Source: Ziziphus jujuba
Taxonomy: Eukaryota; Streptophyta; Magnoliopsida; Rosales; Rhamnaceae
NCBI RefSeq assembly: GCF_031755915.1
Contig: NC_083386.1
Coordinates: forward strand, 2,036,001-2,100,000
Reading direction: 5' to 3'
Length of the DNA: 64,000 bases
Part shown: one piece after another, positions 24,146 to 36,773 of the stretch
How positions within the stretch are numbered: position 1 is the stretch's first letter
How the letters are laid out: every line of letters begins with the position of its first letter
Translations under genes and position numbers: made by a program
Notes under the pieces: model-generated
The model's input: the letters and a program-made list of their open reading frames with translations, nothing else
Told to the model about the DNA's origin: nothing
Databases searched by the model: none

Positions 24146-27100
24146 TGTAACACCCCATCCCAAAGTACAACGGAAAATTTTCAACTTTGACCGTTGACCA
24201 TTGACTTTGACCGTTGACCCAAGGGGTCAAAAGTTGACTTTTTGACTCGGATAGAATTCTAGGCTGACTGAGATACCGTTATGAAGTACATGTTGGCACG
24301 AGTTCATAGACTAGTAGCATGTTGAAAACGGAGCTACGGTTTGAAAGTTATGAGTAAAACAAGTTAAGGTCCAAACTGTCCAAGGGGTGCCCGAGCTGAC
24401 TTTTTATTCATGCAAAGTTGAGCTTTGACTCATGCATGGTTGTAAAGTGCTCGTCGATACGAGTTCATAGACTAGTGGCACGCTTAAATTGGACATCTGG
24501 TTAAAAAGTTATGGACGTGTGAAGTTTTCTAACTACCGTAATATTTTAATGTTTTTGAATCGGAGAACAGTAAAATGCCACGTGTCGACATCTGAGAGGT
24601 CCACATGGGTGAACAGTGTCACCCAAGATGGCTTTTATTTTTGCAAAACAGCGGGGGAGGAGAGAGAAAAAGAGAGACGACAGAGAGAGCTAGAGAGAGA
24701 AACGACCGGCCACCATCGGTTGGCCACCGTCTGGCCACCGGAGGGCCACATGCGCCACCCCACTGCCTCCACCTCCTCAATTCCGACCGGCCACCCAAAT
24801 CTTACGGCCAACCGGCCGGTAACACGCTGGGATCGAAGCGTTTTCCTGCGATGGTGATTTTTCCCCTCCACCACTGGCCACCACCGATTTGCCCAGTTTC
24901 CGGCCACCCCAAACCACAAGCGCCTGACCGGTCTCTCACCCGTGGGAATTTCGGCCTACCCACCAAATTTCATGGCCACCGGACCTCTGACGAGCCGGGA
25001 TCGGAGTATTTTCCGACGAGGGGCCGAAAATCTTCAAACCCAGATCACTTCGCCATCCAGCCTCCGTTTACCTCACCGTCGGCCCCATTGGAACCCTCTC
25101 CCCTCGATCTACAAAACCCCCAAAAATCTCAGCCATCGGCCACCGGACGCGCCGCCGCCGGCGACGGTTGCCGGTGACCGCGACGGCTAGCCGGAAATCA
25201 CTATTCCGACGAGTACCCAGTTGCACCGCTGGTCTCTCTCCACTAATTCCGACCCCCTTAATCCAAATCCCGTGTCCTTTTCCTCCAAATTCACCACAGT
25301 TTGAGAGAATCGAAGAGTTGAATCCCGAAAGCTTTCCGACGAGATTCCGGCCACCTTAGGTCCGATCTCTGGGAAGTAAGACCGGATTCGTAATCCTCGT
25401 CACTCAAGCTTCGATTCGGTATATTAATCGTCAATTTTGGTTAACGTTTGTGTTTAACCCCCCCGGGTACCGGGTATTATTTACCCGAATAAAATATTAA
25501 TTTATTTGACTGTGTGTGAATTGTTGTTCTAGGAGCACGTGTGCATCGTGGAATTGATCCCATGGAGGATCTTAGGTTAATTGCGTGCTCCAGGCGAGTC
25601 ACCCACCTTTAATTTATTTTGGGGTGATTAATTATATTTATTTTATATTAATTTGATATCCTGAATTATGCTCATGTGGTGGAAATTGAATTTAATTGTA
25701 GGAAAAATATTATTTTATATGTATACATCTGTTTATTGCTGCTAAATGAAAAGTTGGGTTAGAAATTAATTTTTGATTTTTACTGTGATTTAATTGTATT
25801 TATCACGCATGAGCACGGTGGTTTCAATTAATTAATTATATTTGGATTTTAATATTATTTTTGGGCATGATTTGATTTTCAAATATTTCAAGGAAAATAT
25901 TTGTTTAAGTTGGTGGCTTCAATTTTTATAAGTATGCCCATGGAATATTATGTGACTTAATTTATCATATTTCAAAAATACTATGCCATTGGAAAAATTT
26001 GAATATTTAAATTGGTGGAAATCGAGAGCTGGTGGATTTAAAAATTATGGTATTTATGTGATGAATTTATGGCGCTGATTATAAAGGAATTGTGGAAAAT
26101 TTACGGGTTTAATTGGATGGAATAAACCCGGTATGTTTATGGAAAATTTGAGATTTGAGATATAAAATAAATATGTGTATTTTATGATTTTTAGATGCAC
26201 CATACACGTACTGGTGTTCTGTATATATGGATGTGATTAGTGCGCAAGTGGGTGTGAGTAGCGCGTAGGTGATTTATGGGATTGTCCTGTGTTAGCTATC
26301 AGATAAGGGTAGACCGCCCCTCCATGGCAGGGACACCTGTTTGCAGCGGCGCGGTGGGACGCCACACGACTGTATGCTGGTTTCTCTCTATAATCTCCTG
26401 TCTGGCGGTACCTTGGGACGCTGGGTACTGTTGTCGCCACTGGTATATAGTGGGTGCGTCAAGTGATTTTCAGAACTGGAATTTTAAAATAAATATTTTG
26501 AAATTGTATTGGAATTAAGAACATAATTAATGCTGTTTTTATTATTTATTTGAATGGGGATTTTAAATTGATTTAATTTTCCCTTCACTTAATTATTCAA
26601 TAAATTAATTTCTTTTAATTGTAAATTTTGAATGCTTGATTTATTATATTTTTTATTTGATATTTAGTTAAATAAATTGATGTCTTGGCTTTCGGGGAAT
26701 ACGAATAAAGGGTTTTGTGAAAATGTTTTAAAAGGGGAACTTTTCCAACTGAGAGAATCGTAAGGGTTTTAAGAGAAAATATTATTTCCAATTAATTATT
26801 ATTTATCTACTTAATTATCGTGGTATTATAATTGTAGAGTAGATAGGGTCACTCACTGAGATGATTAGCATCTCATATTTTTAAATTCCGTTCCTCTAGG
26901 TACCAGGTTTGGTCGGTATTCATCCGGAGCGGACTTGATCTTCATCGTTGTCGTAAATCGAGAAGTCCTCCTCGTCTTCATTTATTTTATTGTAATATCC
27001 TTTTCATCCTTGTTGTGTAATTTCTATACCTAATAGTACTTCATGAAGCTCTGTATACTATCTTAGACATTTATGTATTAATTATGCACTGGATTATTAT

Positions 27101-27320
27101 TATTCATTTGGAGTGCTATAAAATTGTGGAATCAAATTGTAGTATTGTGGGAGGAATAATGGGATGAATATAGAAGTGTGTTTTCAGTGCAAGAAATTTG
27201 TGGTAAGTCCAACCCTTAGGGGAGGTTCTGCCGGATTTTCCATTGGAGGGTCCAGTAGGGTTTCCTTAGGATCAGGGCTTGTCTAGGGTTCCAGTGAGGA
27301 ATTTTGGACGGGTCCTGACA
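24146..27320 (+). repeat. 5' LTR of the Del-like element
   Basis: Starts TGTAACACCCCATCCC and ends GACGGGTCCTGACA. It carries the features shared by all family LTRs in this window, including AGTCAAC blocks near the start, CCGGGTACCGGGTATTATT near 25464 and the GGATGTGATTAG block near 26229. Apparent frames such as 24605-25177 lie in this non-coding sequence and are not treated as genes. Confidence 0.9.
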
Positions 27321-28245
27321 GTTGATATTAGAGCTCTAGGTTCTAGTATTCCTAAGGGACTATGCATTGTTGTGCGTCCCATCTGCGTCTATTCTCTCGT
27401 TTTACCTGTTTTAAAGCGTTCTTTTCCTTTGTCTCGAAGCAAATTCGTTGTCTGAGTTGAAATAACTCTAATCTTCGAGGGTGTCAATTAGGATCATCTA
27501 TCCTAACGGGGAATTCCTATGGCCTAGTCTATGGTCGAGGATTGTCTTTTCTTTTTGAAGGTCAAGTAATGGGGGCAGATCCAATCTTTGAATCTTTTTG
27601 AGGATCTGAAGCGACCCTAGATATGGATTGAGTAGTTATGCATCTTATGTTTATGGACCGCTAGCATAAAGGAGTAAAGTTAAAGTGTTTCAGCTTACCT
27701 GAAGTGGTGCTTCGTGGAGGAGTTAGGAAGCCTTTACCGTGGTTAATTTCTATCCTCGTCTCCAAGGAGCTATCGGAGAATAGTTGTCAAGGGTATTTGA
27801 TCCATGTGGTTGATGCCCGAGTAGATGGTGAGCGTTGGAACCGCTAATAGTGGGAAGCAATTTGAAAGCGTTTTCCCTACAAGATACCTGGATCATGACC
27901 GTAAAAAGGATATCAAATCGCCATTAAGTTGGCTTTGGACATCGATCTATTTCAGTACCGCATTACCGTGCGACTCTATGAAAGTTAAAGGACTTAAAGG
28001 CTTAACTGCAAGATTTGGTGAATAAAGGTTTCACTAGATCAAGCTTATCATCGTGAATGACATCCGTTTCGTTCATGGAGAAGAAGGATGATTGCCTAAG
28101 GGTGTGTATCGGCTACCAACGACTTAACAAGGTGACCACCCATAATCGATACTTGTTGTCGAGAATGGATGTGTGTCAATCAACCTTAAGGTGTCAAGAT
28201 ATTTTTTCCGATCGATTATTAAAAATTAAATACTTTTCAAAGTGA
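27321..28245 (+). pseudogene. Gypsy protease/reverse transcriptase remnant
   Basis: Broken pol sequence. Around 27700-27820 a frame resembles the linker between protease and reverse transcriptase of Del/Tekay elements (CQGYLIHVVDAR). At 27985-28170 an RT core is visible across frames: LKELK, then KDDCLRVCIGYQRLNKVT, then NRYLLSRMD, which corresponds to the family's KKDGSLRMCIDYRQLNKVT and YPLPRID. Several stops and shifts are present, and the catalytic YxDD block and everything after it are missing. It lies just inside the 5' LTR of the element at 24146. Confidence 0.75.
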
Positions 28246-28329
28246 TATTTGAAACTAAAGGTATTTTATTCAAGTATTTTTTTTTGTTTATGTTCGTACA
28301 TGTATTTGTATGTTATATTGTTTGATATT

Positions 28330-28560
28330 ATACTGCATATACTGCACCATACGGAGGCGGCAACCAATGTGGTCCATGTAGAGCTAGCCCCATAATCATG
28401 TTGCCTACGAGTCTAGGGGATCGGATGGCCAATATAGGCAACCACCCTGGTTTGTATTAGTAGCAGAGTGCTGGTGACAGCTGGAATCATGGATCATGTA
28501 GTATGTTAGAAGGTATCGTACGTACCTCCATTACGAGCATGCATATTTCATTTTATGCTA
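28330..28560 (+). repeat. LTR-like fragment inside the Del-like element
   Basis: The block matches 13480-13700 of the solo LTR at 10934-14482: a GGTCCAT-x-x-AGAGCTAGCC stretch, then TTGCCTACGAGTC and GACAGCTGGAATCAT. It does not belong between RT and integrase, so it reflects an internal rearrangement or a further insertion. Its ends are not defined. Confidence 0.65.
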
Positions 28561-28793
28561 TGGATTTTAAGATATGATTTTATGTATTTATTCATGTTTT
28601 TATTATTGTTCCAATGTGGAGTTTTAACAGTTGCCTATGCAAGTTAAGGTATTTTACACTAATTAAAATAATTTTCTTATTATTTATTATTTCATTGATT
28701 TAATTAGTAAATTTCATAAATTATATTTTGATTTTTGAAGAAGTTTGGAAATTTAAGTTGGGTTGATAAATTGTGTATATTTTATGTTGATGG

Positions 28794-29928
28794 TGATACG
28801 AACTTAGGACGACCTGCTCCTAAACCCGTATTATATTAGCCCGGATCTTAATTAAGTTCAAGTTCTAATGGAATGGACCTCAACCCCTAACCAACCTGTG
28901 GTTAGAAACCTTGGTATAATGTAGACGCCACAATAGGGGATGGAAAACCTATTGATAAGTCAAGCTAAAACAACCAATTCTCTAATGGTGTTTTAGGTGT
29001 TCTCAAAGAACAAGGAGATAATTAATCTCACAAGTATTTTCTTAATCAAATAAAAGTTTTATTATTATTGAAAAATAAGCCTTTAAATAGGCTAAAAAGC
29101 CACGAAATAAAACCCTAAAAGCAAAGGAAAAACCGGCCACACACATAAAGAAACCTAGTTGGCTGAAACTATACTTCCTTTCCTAATCTATGTTTGATTA
29201 ATTAATTCCTTTATATTAAATTAGGAATTAATTAATTTACAATGGAAAGAATAAAATAAAAACCTTCCTAAATTTATTTGTCCAGAAAATAAATAAATAA
29301 AAGCCAAAAAGTAATGGTAGTTTCCCAAAACAAAAAGTAAAAAGAAATTAGGAAACTAAAAATGCTATCCTTTTTGATCAAGTTGACTTTGATCAATCTT
29401 TGACCTCTTTGAGCTCCAAATCAGCTTCTAGATGCTTTTTAGGATGCCAAATAAGCTGAATATGAAGGCCCACACGTTGCCCATGCTTGGAAAAATAAGA
29501 AAAGGCTAATACAGTAAAATACAGTAAAGCCAGCAAGCAATACAGCAAATTCGGCCAAATTGTTGATGTTGTCCGTACAAGCCCTTTTGATTGCATTTGA
29601 AGCTGCTTTAACTTGATTCCATGACCTCTTAGGCATATGTATTGAACCCATAAAGCATTGGAACCATTTCATGCTTCCCGGACTCCAAAAATGTACCAAA
29701 ACCATCACCCGGGTCCGTATCGGCTTCCACCACTTGGATGGTTAGAATAGGCTTTGTATCTTCAAGTATGGATAAGCTCTATTGAGATTGATTACCCCCT
29801 GTATAAATACTCCCTGGTTGTCCTTAAATCTCTTAATTTGAGCTTTTGTGATTGGCCTAGTCTTCATCCGTGTCGAGTCAACACCCCAGCGGGTTATCGG
29901 TGGAGCGGGCTCGGGTGGAATCACATCA
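28794..29928 (-). repeat. 3' LTR of the nested gypsy element
   Basis: 1135 bp, ending on the - strand at 28794. It has the same length as the 3' LTR of the sister element. The short frames on either strand in this stretch are LTR sequence. Confidence 0.9.
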
Positions 29929-32900
29929 TTCCCCTCCTCTTGAAAAGGATTTGTCCTCAAATAAAGATCATTACCTGCAGAAAAAGGAGTTAAATCAGCA
30001 ACATTAAATGCAGCACTCATGTTATACTCACCCGGTAAATCAAGCTTGTATTCATTTTTGTTATTCGGCTCCAAAACTTGAAAAGGTCCATCCATAGGCG
30101 GCATGAGCTTTGACTTTCTTTGATTAGGAAACCTTTCCTTTCATAAGTGCAACCAAACCAAGTCTCCTGGGTCAAACACTATTACAACAAAATCTAGAAA
30201 TACATGCTCATTATGGTAAAAATTACACTTTTTAAAGTTAGCAAACAATATTTCCCAAATTTTCAAATTGCCACTAAGTAAAGCTCGCAACAATGCAGAT
30301 AAAGTTCTATGCAATAAAGACATATTTAAATAAGTATCTATAAAATTCATGGTCAGCAATGATTTCTTATTCATAATTACTTTATTAACATCACCTTCTT
30401 TCATTCTAATTTGATGATAACCACTCCTAAGATCAAATTTAGTAAACATGCAAGCACCATGCAACTCATCAAGCATATCATCTAATCTCGGAATGGGATG
30501 TCTATATTTAATGGTGATGTTATTTATAGCCCTACAATCAACACACATTCTCCAAGAACCATCCTTTTTAGGTACCAACAAAACAGAAACAGCACATGGA
30601 CTTAAACTCTCACGAATGTATCCTTTATCAAGCAAATCACTTACCTGTTTTTGTAGCTCCTTTGTTTCTTCGGGATTGCTCCTATAAGCTGGTCTATTTG
30701 GTATGGCAGCCCCTGGAACAAAATCAATTTGATGTTCTATCCCTCGAATAGGTGGTAGTCCACTTGGAATCTCATTTGGGAAGACATCTCCAAATTCCTT
30801 CAAAAGAGAAATCATTGAACTTGGCAATTCAAGTTCTTCAAAGTTAGTTTGATCATTAAAATAATTTTCTTTATAAATCATGACCAGCAAAGGTTTCTTA
30901 CATTCAATAACCTTATTAATATCCCCTAAACTCAAATAAAAGTTGCTACTTAACCTTTCTTTTCTTTCTTTTTCTTTTTTTCCCTTGGATTGGTGCAACC
31001 CTTCAGATTTCTCTTCCTTCTCCAAGCTCTCGGGTTTGCCACTTCCTTTCCCCTCTCTTTCGGCTTTCCCTTGATCTTTCCACTCAATATGAGCCTTACA
31101 AACCTTACCTTGATCAGCAACCTCATTCTTACCCTCTTGAAAGGATGGTGAAGCCGTTGGTGCCATACTTGCTTTTTCCTTGAGCTTTTCGGCTTCTCTC
31201 CTTTGTTGTATTTGTAATTGGTCTTTGTAAACCTTTTTAGGAGATAATGGTTCCAGCTTGACCTTCTTCCCTTTAAACCTGAAAACAATACTATTTTCTC
31301 GACCAAAATGAGTAGCATCTTTATCAAATTGCCATGGCCTACCTAATAGTATATGACCGGCAATCATTGGTACAATATCACATAAAACTACATCCTCATA
31401 TCTACCTATATTAAATTTTACTTTGGCTTGTTTGTTTACTTTCATCTCACCACTATCATTAAGCCATTGTAATCTATAAGGTTTTGGATTTTTAATAGTT
31501 ATTAAGCCTAATTTATCAACTACAATGTTACTAATTACATTTGTACAACTTTCACTATCAATAATCATAATACAAATCTTACCTTGAATTTCACATCGGG
31601 TGTGGAAGATGTTCTCTCTTTGAATTTCATCCTTATCTTTGTATGCAGCAAGTACTCTCCTAGACAGCAAGTTTAATTCAGCATTGGATGCTTGCAAGGT
31701 TTTGGGTTCATCCTCCAAGTCCTCCTCCTCTTGCTTGGCTTCATCCTCATTTTCTTCACTTTCCGATTCTAGCTCGTCATTGCCCTTTAACACCATGATT
31801 CTTCTATTCGGGCATTGACTATCAATGTGTCCTCCTCCCTGAAACTTAAAACACACAACATCATGAGTTCTAAAAGGTTTAGGATCTAATTTTACCTCAT
31901 TCTTTGATGCTTGGACAGATTCGGTTCTAGTCTCCTTCCTTGGCCAGTTTGAACTTTCTTCTTTGACTTTCGGCTTTAGCTTGCTTTCATAGATGGGATT
32001 GTTCCTCCAGCCACTTGAATTGGACCTTCCACTGTTGGAAACACCTCCAAACCATGATCTTACACCCCTCCTCTTGAATTGATGCTCTAATTTAATAGCC
32101 ACATGCAACATCTCCTCCAATTCCACATATTGTTGCAATTCTAGTTGATTGGCTATTTCACGATTCAAACCACCAAGAAACCTTGCCATGGTTGCTTCCC
32201 TATCTTCATTTAAGTTCAATCTCATCATAAGCATCTCCATCTCCTTGTAATAATCCTTCACGGATCCATGTCCTTGAGATAAAGATTGAAGTCTTTGATG
32301 CAGCAACCTATGATAGTGTGATGGTACGAATCGCTTCCGCATGGCTCCTTTCATTTGTCGCCATGTAGTAATCAAGTCATCACCAACTCTCCTTCGGGTG
32401 TTTTGCTCATTGGTCCACCATTGGAGTGCATAATGGCCAAACTCCATTGCTCGCTTCCGCATGGCTCCTTTCATTTGTCGCCATGTAGTAATCAAGTCAT
32501 CACCAACTCTCCTTCGGGTGTTTTGCTCATTGGTCCACCATTGGAGTGCATAATGGCCAAACTCCATTGCTGCCAATTTCACCTTCTTCGCCTCTGAATA
32601 ATTATGGCGGTCAAATATCATCTCCATCTTTTCTTCCCACTCCAAATATGCTTCTGGGTCACTTTTTCCCATGAATGGTGGGATGTTGATCATGATATTG
32701 CTAAGATTGTCATCTGTTTCTTCCCTCCTATATCTTCCATGGCCAGCTCTCTCTTGGACAGCAAAGGTTTCGTGCATGCCTTTCCCAAAGTCTCCACTGA
32801 ATGGCTCCTCATCAAATTCCTCTCTCGGTCTCTCGCGACCTCCTCGTCCTCCATAGAATTCTTGCCTATTTCTTGTGTTCGGAATTCCTTGAGAAACTTC

Positions 32901-33104
32901 TAGCCTTCCCATCCTTTGATTCACATGCTCAACTTGAGCACTAACCCGCTGTATTGACTCCAAAACAGCTCTCATGTCCACTTGGTCTCCGCTCCCGGTA
33001 GCTCGGACATCACCATGGAATGCTACGGACTCTTCCTTATTGATCCTCAAGGGTGGATCTCCTCTTCTTATTCTAGAATCTGCCATGTTAGTAAAATACT
33101 GCAA
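29929..33104 (-). pseudogene. gag-protease-partial RT frame of the nested gypsy element
   Basis: A 987-residue open frame runs from 33104 to 30141, with the likely gag start at the ATG at 33086 (MADSRIRRGDPP). In order it contains the capsid region (INIPPFMGKSDPEAYLEWEE), a zinc knuckle in which the second cysteine is Phe (CFKFQGGGHIDSQC), a retropepsin-like region with DSESCTNV where DSG is expected, and RT up to FTKFDLRSGYHQIRMKEGD. There it jumps directly to a segment near the end of pol. A TGA at 30143-30141, where the sister has CGA, cuts off the last part (PMDGPFQVL to DLRTNPF). A perfect 120-bp in-frame tandem duplication in gag adds 40 residues. Confidence 0.88.
32331..32570 (-). repeat. 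Perfect 120-bp in-frame tandem duplication in gag
   Basis: Units 32331-32450 and 32451-32570 are identical and encode the same 40 residues twice (containing AMEFGHYALQWWTNEQ). The sister element at 42016-48322 has a single copy. Identity of the two units implies a recent event or an assembly duplication. Confidence 0.95.
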
Positions 33105-34252
33105 AAATAAAATAAATCCTCACAATATTCACTCCCTCACGTGTTTCACTCAAACAAGGTCTCGACACTCGTGTTTGCACACTAGTTTCTGCTTTTACCC
33201 TCTTTTAAGCTCACACACTCTTGCCTTTTTCCACTCAATGAATTATCTCAAAGTTCTAATTAAAACACCCACAAAATAGCAATTAGATCACTAGTATTTT
33301 TTAATTAAACTTATCAACAAAACAGTAGAAAAAAGTAGGCAATACCGAAAGAATCCAACAAATCCTAATTTTTCGGCTTTCTAGACAAGAAAACACAAAA
33401 TAATGGGAAAACGTTGGAATTTTTTAAAACTGCACCAGATGGTAGTAGATTATGAGTTCAAGAATAAAATTCCAGAAAAAGAAATTCAAATACGAACAAG
33501 AATCAAAGAAAACAAAAATATAGAAAAGTGTTGGTTGTTGTTCTTGTAATTCAAGTTTTGTATCAATTCCTTTAACTAATTTTAATCCAAAAAATTTAAA
33601 CACCCAAAATCCAAATATCCAGCAGCAAAAATAATTTCCCAGCAACTCAAATATTGAATAAATAATCAAAAACCAGCAGCTCCTACAAATTTCCAGCAAA
33701 CAAATCAAACTCCAACAAACTGAAATATTTTTCTGTTTTTTTTTTTTTTATTCGGCTTTACCTCTTCTTCTTCTTTTTTTTTTTTTTTTCACTCACAGTA
33801 CATAAACAACTGCAGTAGCAAGAATAATTACCAAAATTGCAATTCCAACTCCAAAACAAACACCAAACCCGTGACCTCCAAATAAACAAAAATGTGCAGT
33901 CTTTTTTTTTTTTTTTAAATGTTGCCACAAACTCTTTTTTTTTTTTTTTCTTTTTTTAAAATATATGAATGCAAATATTTAAGACTAAAACAGTAAAAGA
34001 AAATCAACAAAACCCAAAATTAACAAGAACAATGATGAAAAACAACCAACAAACTAGGAAACAAAAAATACGATAAAACTAGGAAATCCTAATTCAACTA
34101 GGAATGAATTTTTTTTTTTTTTTTAAAGATGCAGAACGTGTATGGTGATAGAAGCAACCTTAACCTAATGCTAAAATTGCATAATAACACAAAAACAAAT
34201 AAAGCAAATAAAGATAGATCAAACCTGAACAAAATTTAGCTCTGATACCAAA

Positions 34253-35500
34253 TGATACGAACCTAGGACGACCTGCTCCTAAACCCGTATTATATTAGCC
34301 CGGATCTTAATTAAGTTCAAGTTCTAATGGAATGGACCTCAACCCCTAACCAACCTGTGGTTAGAAACCTTGGTATAATGTAGACGCCACAATAGGGGAT
34401 GGAAAACCTATTGATAAGTCAAGCTAAAACAACCAATTCTCTAATGATGTTTTAGGTGTTCTCAAAGAACAAGGAGATAATTAATCTCACAAGTATTTTC
34501 TTAATCAAATAAAAGTTTTTTTATTATTGAAAAATAAGCCTTTAAATAGGCTAAAAAGCCACGAAATAAAACCCTAAAAGCAAAGGAAAAACCGGCCACA
34601 CACATAAAGAAACCTAGTTGGCCGAAACTATACTTCCTTTCCTAATCTAAGTTTGATTAATTAATTCCTTTTTCGAAATAAAACCCTAAAAGCAAAGGAA
34701 AAACCGGCCACACACATAAAGAAACCTAGTTGGCTGAAACTATACTTCCTTTCCTAATCTAAGTTTGATTAATTAATTCCTTTATATTAAATTAGGAATT
34801 AATTAATTTACAATGGAAAGAATAAAATAAAAACCTTCCTAAATTTATTTGTCCAGAAAATAAATAAATAAAAGCCAAAAAGTAATGGTAGTTTCCTAAA
34901 ACAAAAAGTAAAAAGAAATTAGGAAACTAAAAATGCTATCCTTTTTGATCAAGTTGACTTTGATCAATCTTTGACCTCTTTGAGCTCCAAATCAGCTTCT
35001 AGATGCTTTTTAGGATGCCAAATAAGCTGAATATGAAGGCCCACACGTTGCCCATGCTTGGAAAAATAAGAAAAGGCTAATACAGTAAAATACAGTAAAG
35101 CCAGCAAGCAATACAGCAAATTCGGCCAAATTGTTGATGTTGTCTGTACAAGCCCTTTTTGATTGCATTTGAAGCTGCTTTAACTTGATTCCATGACCTC
35201 TTAGGCATATGTATTGAACCCATAAAGCATTGGAACCATTTCATGCTTCCCGGACTCCAAAAATGTACCAAAACCATCACCCGGGTCCGTATCGGCTTCC
35301 ACCACTTGGATGCTTAGAATAGGCTTTGTATCTTCAAGTATGGATAAGCTCTATTGAGATTGATTACCCCCTGTATAAATACTCCATGGTTGTCCTTAAA
35401 TCTCTTAATTTGAGCTTTTGTGATTGGCCTAGTCTTCATCCGTGTCGAGTCAACACCCCAGCGGGTTATCCGTGGAGCGGGCTCGGGTGGAATCACATCA
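34253..35500 (-). repeat. 5' LTR of the nested gypsy element, with an internal duplication
   Basis: 1248 bp, which is 113 bp longer than the partner LTR. The excess is a tandem copy of the segment around 34561-34673 (CGAAATAAAACCCTAAAAGC recurs at 34674). The rest is almost identical to 28794-29928. Confidence 0.9.
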
Positions 35501-35505
35501 GATGG

Positions 35506-36773
35506 TATATTTGAAAAATATATATTTTATTGTTTGTTTTATGTTATGGTTTTTCCAAGAGTGATTTAAAGGTTAAGTATCGCCAATTGAGAGTCCAAAG
35601 TAGGATATCCTTGAGTTCAAAAAGGAGATCCTAAAGGAAGCACGTGATTCGATGTATGTGATACACCCCAAAGGTATAAAGATATATCGAATGCTCACTA
35701 AGTATTATTCGAGGATTGGCACAATAAGGGAAATTACCGAATGAGAATCAAGGTACGTAAGCTGCCGACAAGTGGAAGCAGGAAGTAGGAATGTTAGCGC
35801 ACTTTTTACTGGTACGAGAGTGATTCTCACTGAGACAAGTTGGCCAAGCTGTTCGTAAACCGTATCATGAGACTGCATAGAGCATCAATCGCCATCACGA
35901 CTGTTTGAGATTAGAGTTTTACTTTAAGACTATGATGAAGGTTAACAGATACACTTGGAGTGAGACTTAACGACTGCATCGCCTTTCACCATAGGCCAAT
36001 GAACAAGCAAAGTGCTGAATTCACACTTGGAAGTTATGTTGAGACCGTGCATTATGCAATGTCGAAAGGAGCTGGATTGAGCAATTTCCATCAATAGAAT
36101 TTGTTACGATATTAGCCACCAAGCGAGCATCGAGGTGTCTTCGTATGAGATTCTATATGGAAGGCAGTGTCAAACCCCACTATATTGGAGTGAAGTAGGT
36201 AAGGAGAAGCACCACACGACGACCAATGTGAATTGGATGCAAACACCTACGGATGACTATGAATAAGGTGAAGGTCATCCAAGAGAGTTTGAAGACCGCT
36301 CAGGAATCGACAAATGAGTTAAGCCAACGTGCATGGAAAAGATGTTGAGTTCAAAGTCAGAGATTAAGTTTTTGAGATTATCTCCGTAGGAGAGAGTCGT
36401 ACGCTTTGGTTGATAGAGAAAGCTAAGTTCTCGTTACCTTAGTTTCTAAAAGGTTATTGGAAGAATTGGTTTTGTTGTATGCAAGTTAGTATTTTCGGGA
36501 AAGCAGATATCGGTATGCAGCATAATTCACTTATTATTGCTACGAAAGGACATCAAAGACCTGTCATGTAAGGAGCGACCAGTGCAGATTTTAAGTCATG
36601 AAGAACGCGTATGGGTCAATAAGACTATTTTCTCAGATCAAAAGTCTCATGGTGAATTAATCTAGTCGAGAAAGCGACGTGGAAGCTCGCGGCACAAATC
36701 CGCAATCAATATTTTTATGCGTTTCAACAATGTAAGAAATTTCGAGGATGAAATTTTTATAAGGGGGGAAGAT
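35506..36773 (+). pseudogene. Gypsy integrase remnant of the Del-like element
   Basis: Degenerate integrase of the 24146-39919 element, to the right of the nested insertion. Visible pieces are FKKEILKEARDSMYVIHPKG (zinc-binding start, family form H-PG-x-x-KMY), TAFHHRPMNKQSAE (family form TAFHPQTDGQSER) and SSYEILYGRQCQTPLYWSEV (family form APYEALYGRKCRTP-WSE). They lie in different frames with stops between. It ends at the polypurine tract before the right LTR. Confidence 0.8.

Larger units (their letters stand above)
28794..35500 (-). mobile_element. Truncated Ty3/gypsy element nested in the Del-like element
   Basis: On the - strand the element begins TGATGTGATTCC at 35500 and ends GGTTCGTATCA-type sequence at 28794. 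A perfect target duplication GATGG lies at 28789-28793 and 35501-35505. The 5' LTR is 34253-35500, the primer site is TGGTATCAGAGC at 34250-34239 (initiator Met-tRNA), the polypurine tract is at about 29941-29929 and the 3' LTR is 29928-28794. The interior has gag, protease and the first part of RT but lacks the RT active site, RNase H and the integrase core. It is a non-autonomous sister of the element at 42016-48322. Confidence 0.93.

Noticed and set aside
24489..25359. Overlapping proline- and arginine-rich frames (up to 190 residues), repeated at 37203-37807
   Set aside because: They occur in both LTRs of the Del-like element in GC-rich, repetitive DNA. The frames shift between the two LTRs, so there is no sign of coding constraint.
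30141..33104. The 987-residue frame as a host gene
   Set aside because: It lies between paired LTRs and contains gag, zinc-knuckle, protease-like and RT motifs, so it belongs to a retrotransposon.
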